Of a stretch of 64,000 nt of DNA, positions 63,728 through 64,000 are shown in pieces (the stretch's first letter is position 1; each line of letters opens with the position of its first letter). A program made the translations under genes and the position numbers. The DNA lies in contig JAQGJH010000145.1 of assembly GCA_028290705.1 (NCBI GenBank), forward strand, positions 1 to 64,000. The letters are read 5' to 3'. The DNA is from Hyphomicrobiales bacterium (lineage in GTDB: Bacteria > Pseudomonadota > Alphaproteobacteria > Rhizobiales > Beijerinckiaceae). The notes under the pieces are model-generated. The model was not told where the DNA came from, did not search any database, and saw only the letters and a list, made by a program, of their open reading frames with translations.

Positions 63728-64000
63728 ATGCCACTCAACGCATCCACCGCGCGCGAAAGCGCAGCACGCCGACTGTGTCGTGCCCTCGTGGGCGGCAGCC
63801 TCGCGATCCTGGCGACATCGATGTCCGCGCAGGCCGATCCCGTCGCGGATTTCTACCGGGGCAAGGAAGTGTCCATCTACGTGGGTTCGTCCACCGGCGG
63901 CGGCTTCGATCTCTACGGCCGCCTCGTGTCGCGGCATCTGAGCCGCTACATTCCCGGCAATCCCACGGTCGTCGTTCGCAACATGCCGGGCGCGGGCGGC
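63728..64000 (+). CDS. TctC/Bug-type periplasmic binding protein (3' end outside window)
   Basis: Only the first 91 residues are present. A signal peptide (LVGGSLAILATSMSAQA) is followed by FYRGKEVSIYVGSSTGGGFDLYGRLVSRHL and IPGNPTVVVRNMPGAGG, the same conserved blocks as the receptor at 59.9-60.9 kb, so it is a second orphan TctC-type binding protein. GGAGG lies six bases upstream of the ATG but inside a hairpin stem. Confidence 0.85.
   Translation, partial: MPLNASTARESAARRLCRALVGGSLAILATSMSAQADPVADFYRGKEVSIYVGSSTGGGFDLYGRLVSRHLSRYIPGNPTVVVRNMPGAGG

Overview
The window is high-GC, densely coded chromosomal DNA from an alphaproteobacterium, most likely a member of the Hyphomicrobiales (Rhizobiales). 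The evidence is a HemA-type 5-aminolevulinate synthase, a class I lysyl-tRNA synthetase, a PodJ-like polarity protein, a SAM-II riboswitch in front of metZ, EcfG-type promoter sequences (GGAAC-N16/17-CGTT), an SSS-domain hybrid histidine kinase and orphan TctC-type binding proteins. Genus cannot be fixed from what I can see. I find no rRNA, CRISPR array, prophage or insertion sequence. Both ends cut through genes.

Layout. 0-5 kb: the 3' part of a Rieske oxygenase, an unknown 172-residue protein and, convergent to them, a two-subunit molybdenum hydroxylase. 5-13.5 kb: an RNA-ligase-like phosphoesterase, a lytic transglycosylase, small unknown genes, tRNA-Gly(CCC), a stress-type DUF1236 protein, an MFS carrier, a small membrane protein with a Sco copper chaperone, an amino-acid binding protein and a cellulose-synthase-like glycosyltransferase. 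13.5-20.1 kb: argE, apaG, a GNAT enzyme, metZ under a SAM-II riboswitch, a dCTP deaminase and lysK. 20.1-20.4 kb: three 125-bp palindromic tandem repeats.

20.4-34.7 kb: a self-cleaving S24-type repressor is divergent from a DNA-repair pair (exonuclease and ATP-dependent ligase). The two usual partners of that pair, the Lhr helicase and the PdeM endonuclease, lie about 7.4 kb downstream on the same strand. Between them are a sodium/solute symporter, a LuxR-type response regulator, envelope proteins, pyrD and a TPR-methyltransferase. 34.7-40 kb: a DUF3429 membrane protein and a giant PodJ-like protein with five 41-residue repeats.

40-46 kb: a fatty-acid beta-oxidation operon (acyl-CoA dehydrogenase, thiolase, FadJ-type enzyme) behind a MerR regulator and a 34-bp palindromic operator. 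46-55.9 kb: an SSS-hybrid kinase, mscL, an AbrB-family membrane protein, hemA, a glycine-rich secreted protein with an EcfG promoter, a DedA protein and a RecD-like helicase. 56-64 kb: a catabolic or uptake neighbourhood with three orphan solute-binding proteins (one NitT/TauT type, two TctC type), an isochorismatase-like hydrolase, an aldo/keto reductase, a zinc alcohol dehydrogenase, an extremely acidic small protein and a Gly/Ala-rich secreted protein.

The most informative signals beyond ordinary genes are the repressor-linked split repair module, the long palindrome over the beta-oxidation promoter, the SAM-II riboswitch, the EcfG-type promoters and a hairpin that hides the ribosome site of the last gene. 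I did not find a clearly unprecedented system. The repair module with its own SOS-like repressor is the best candidate.
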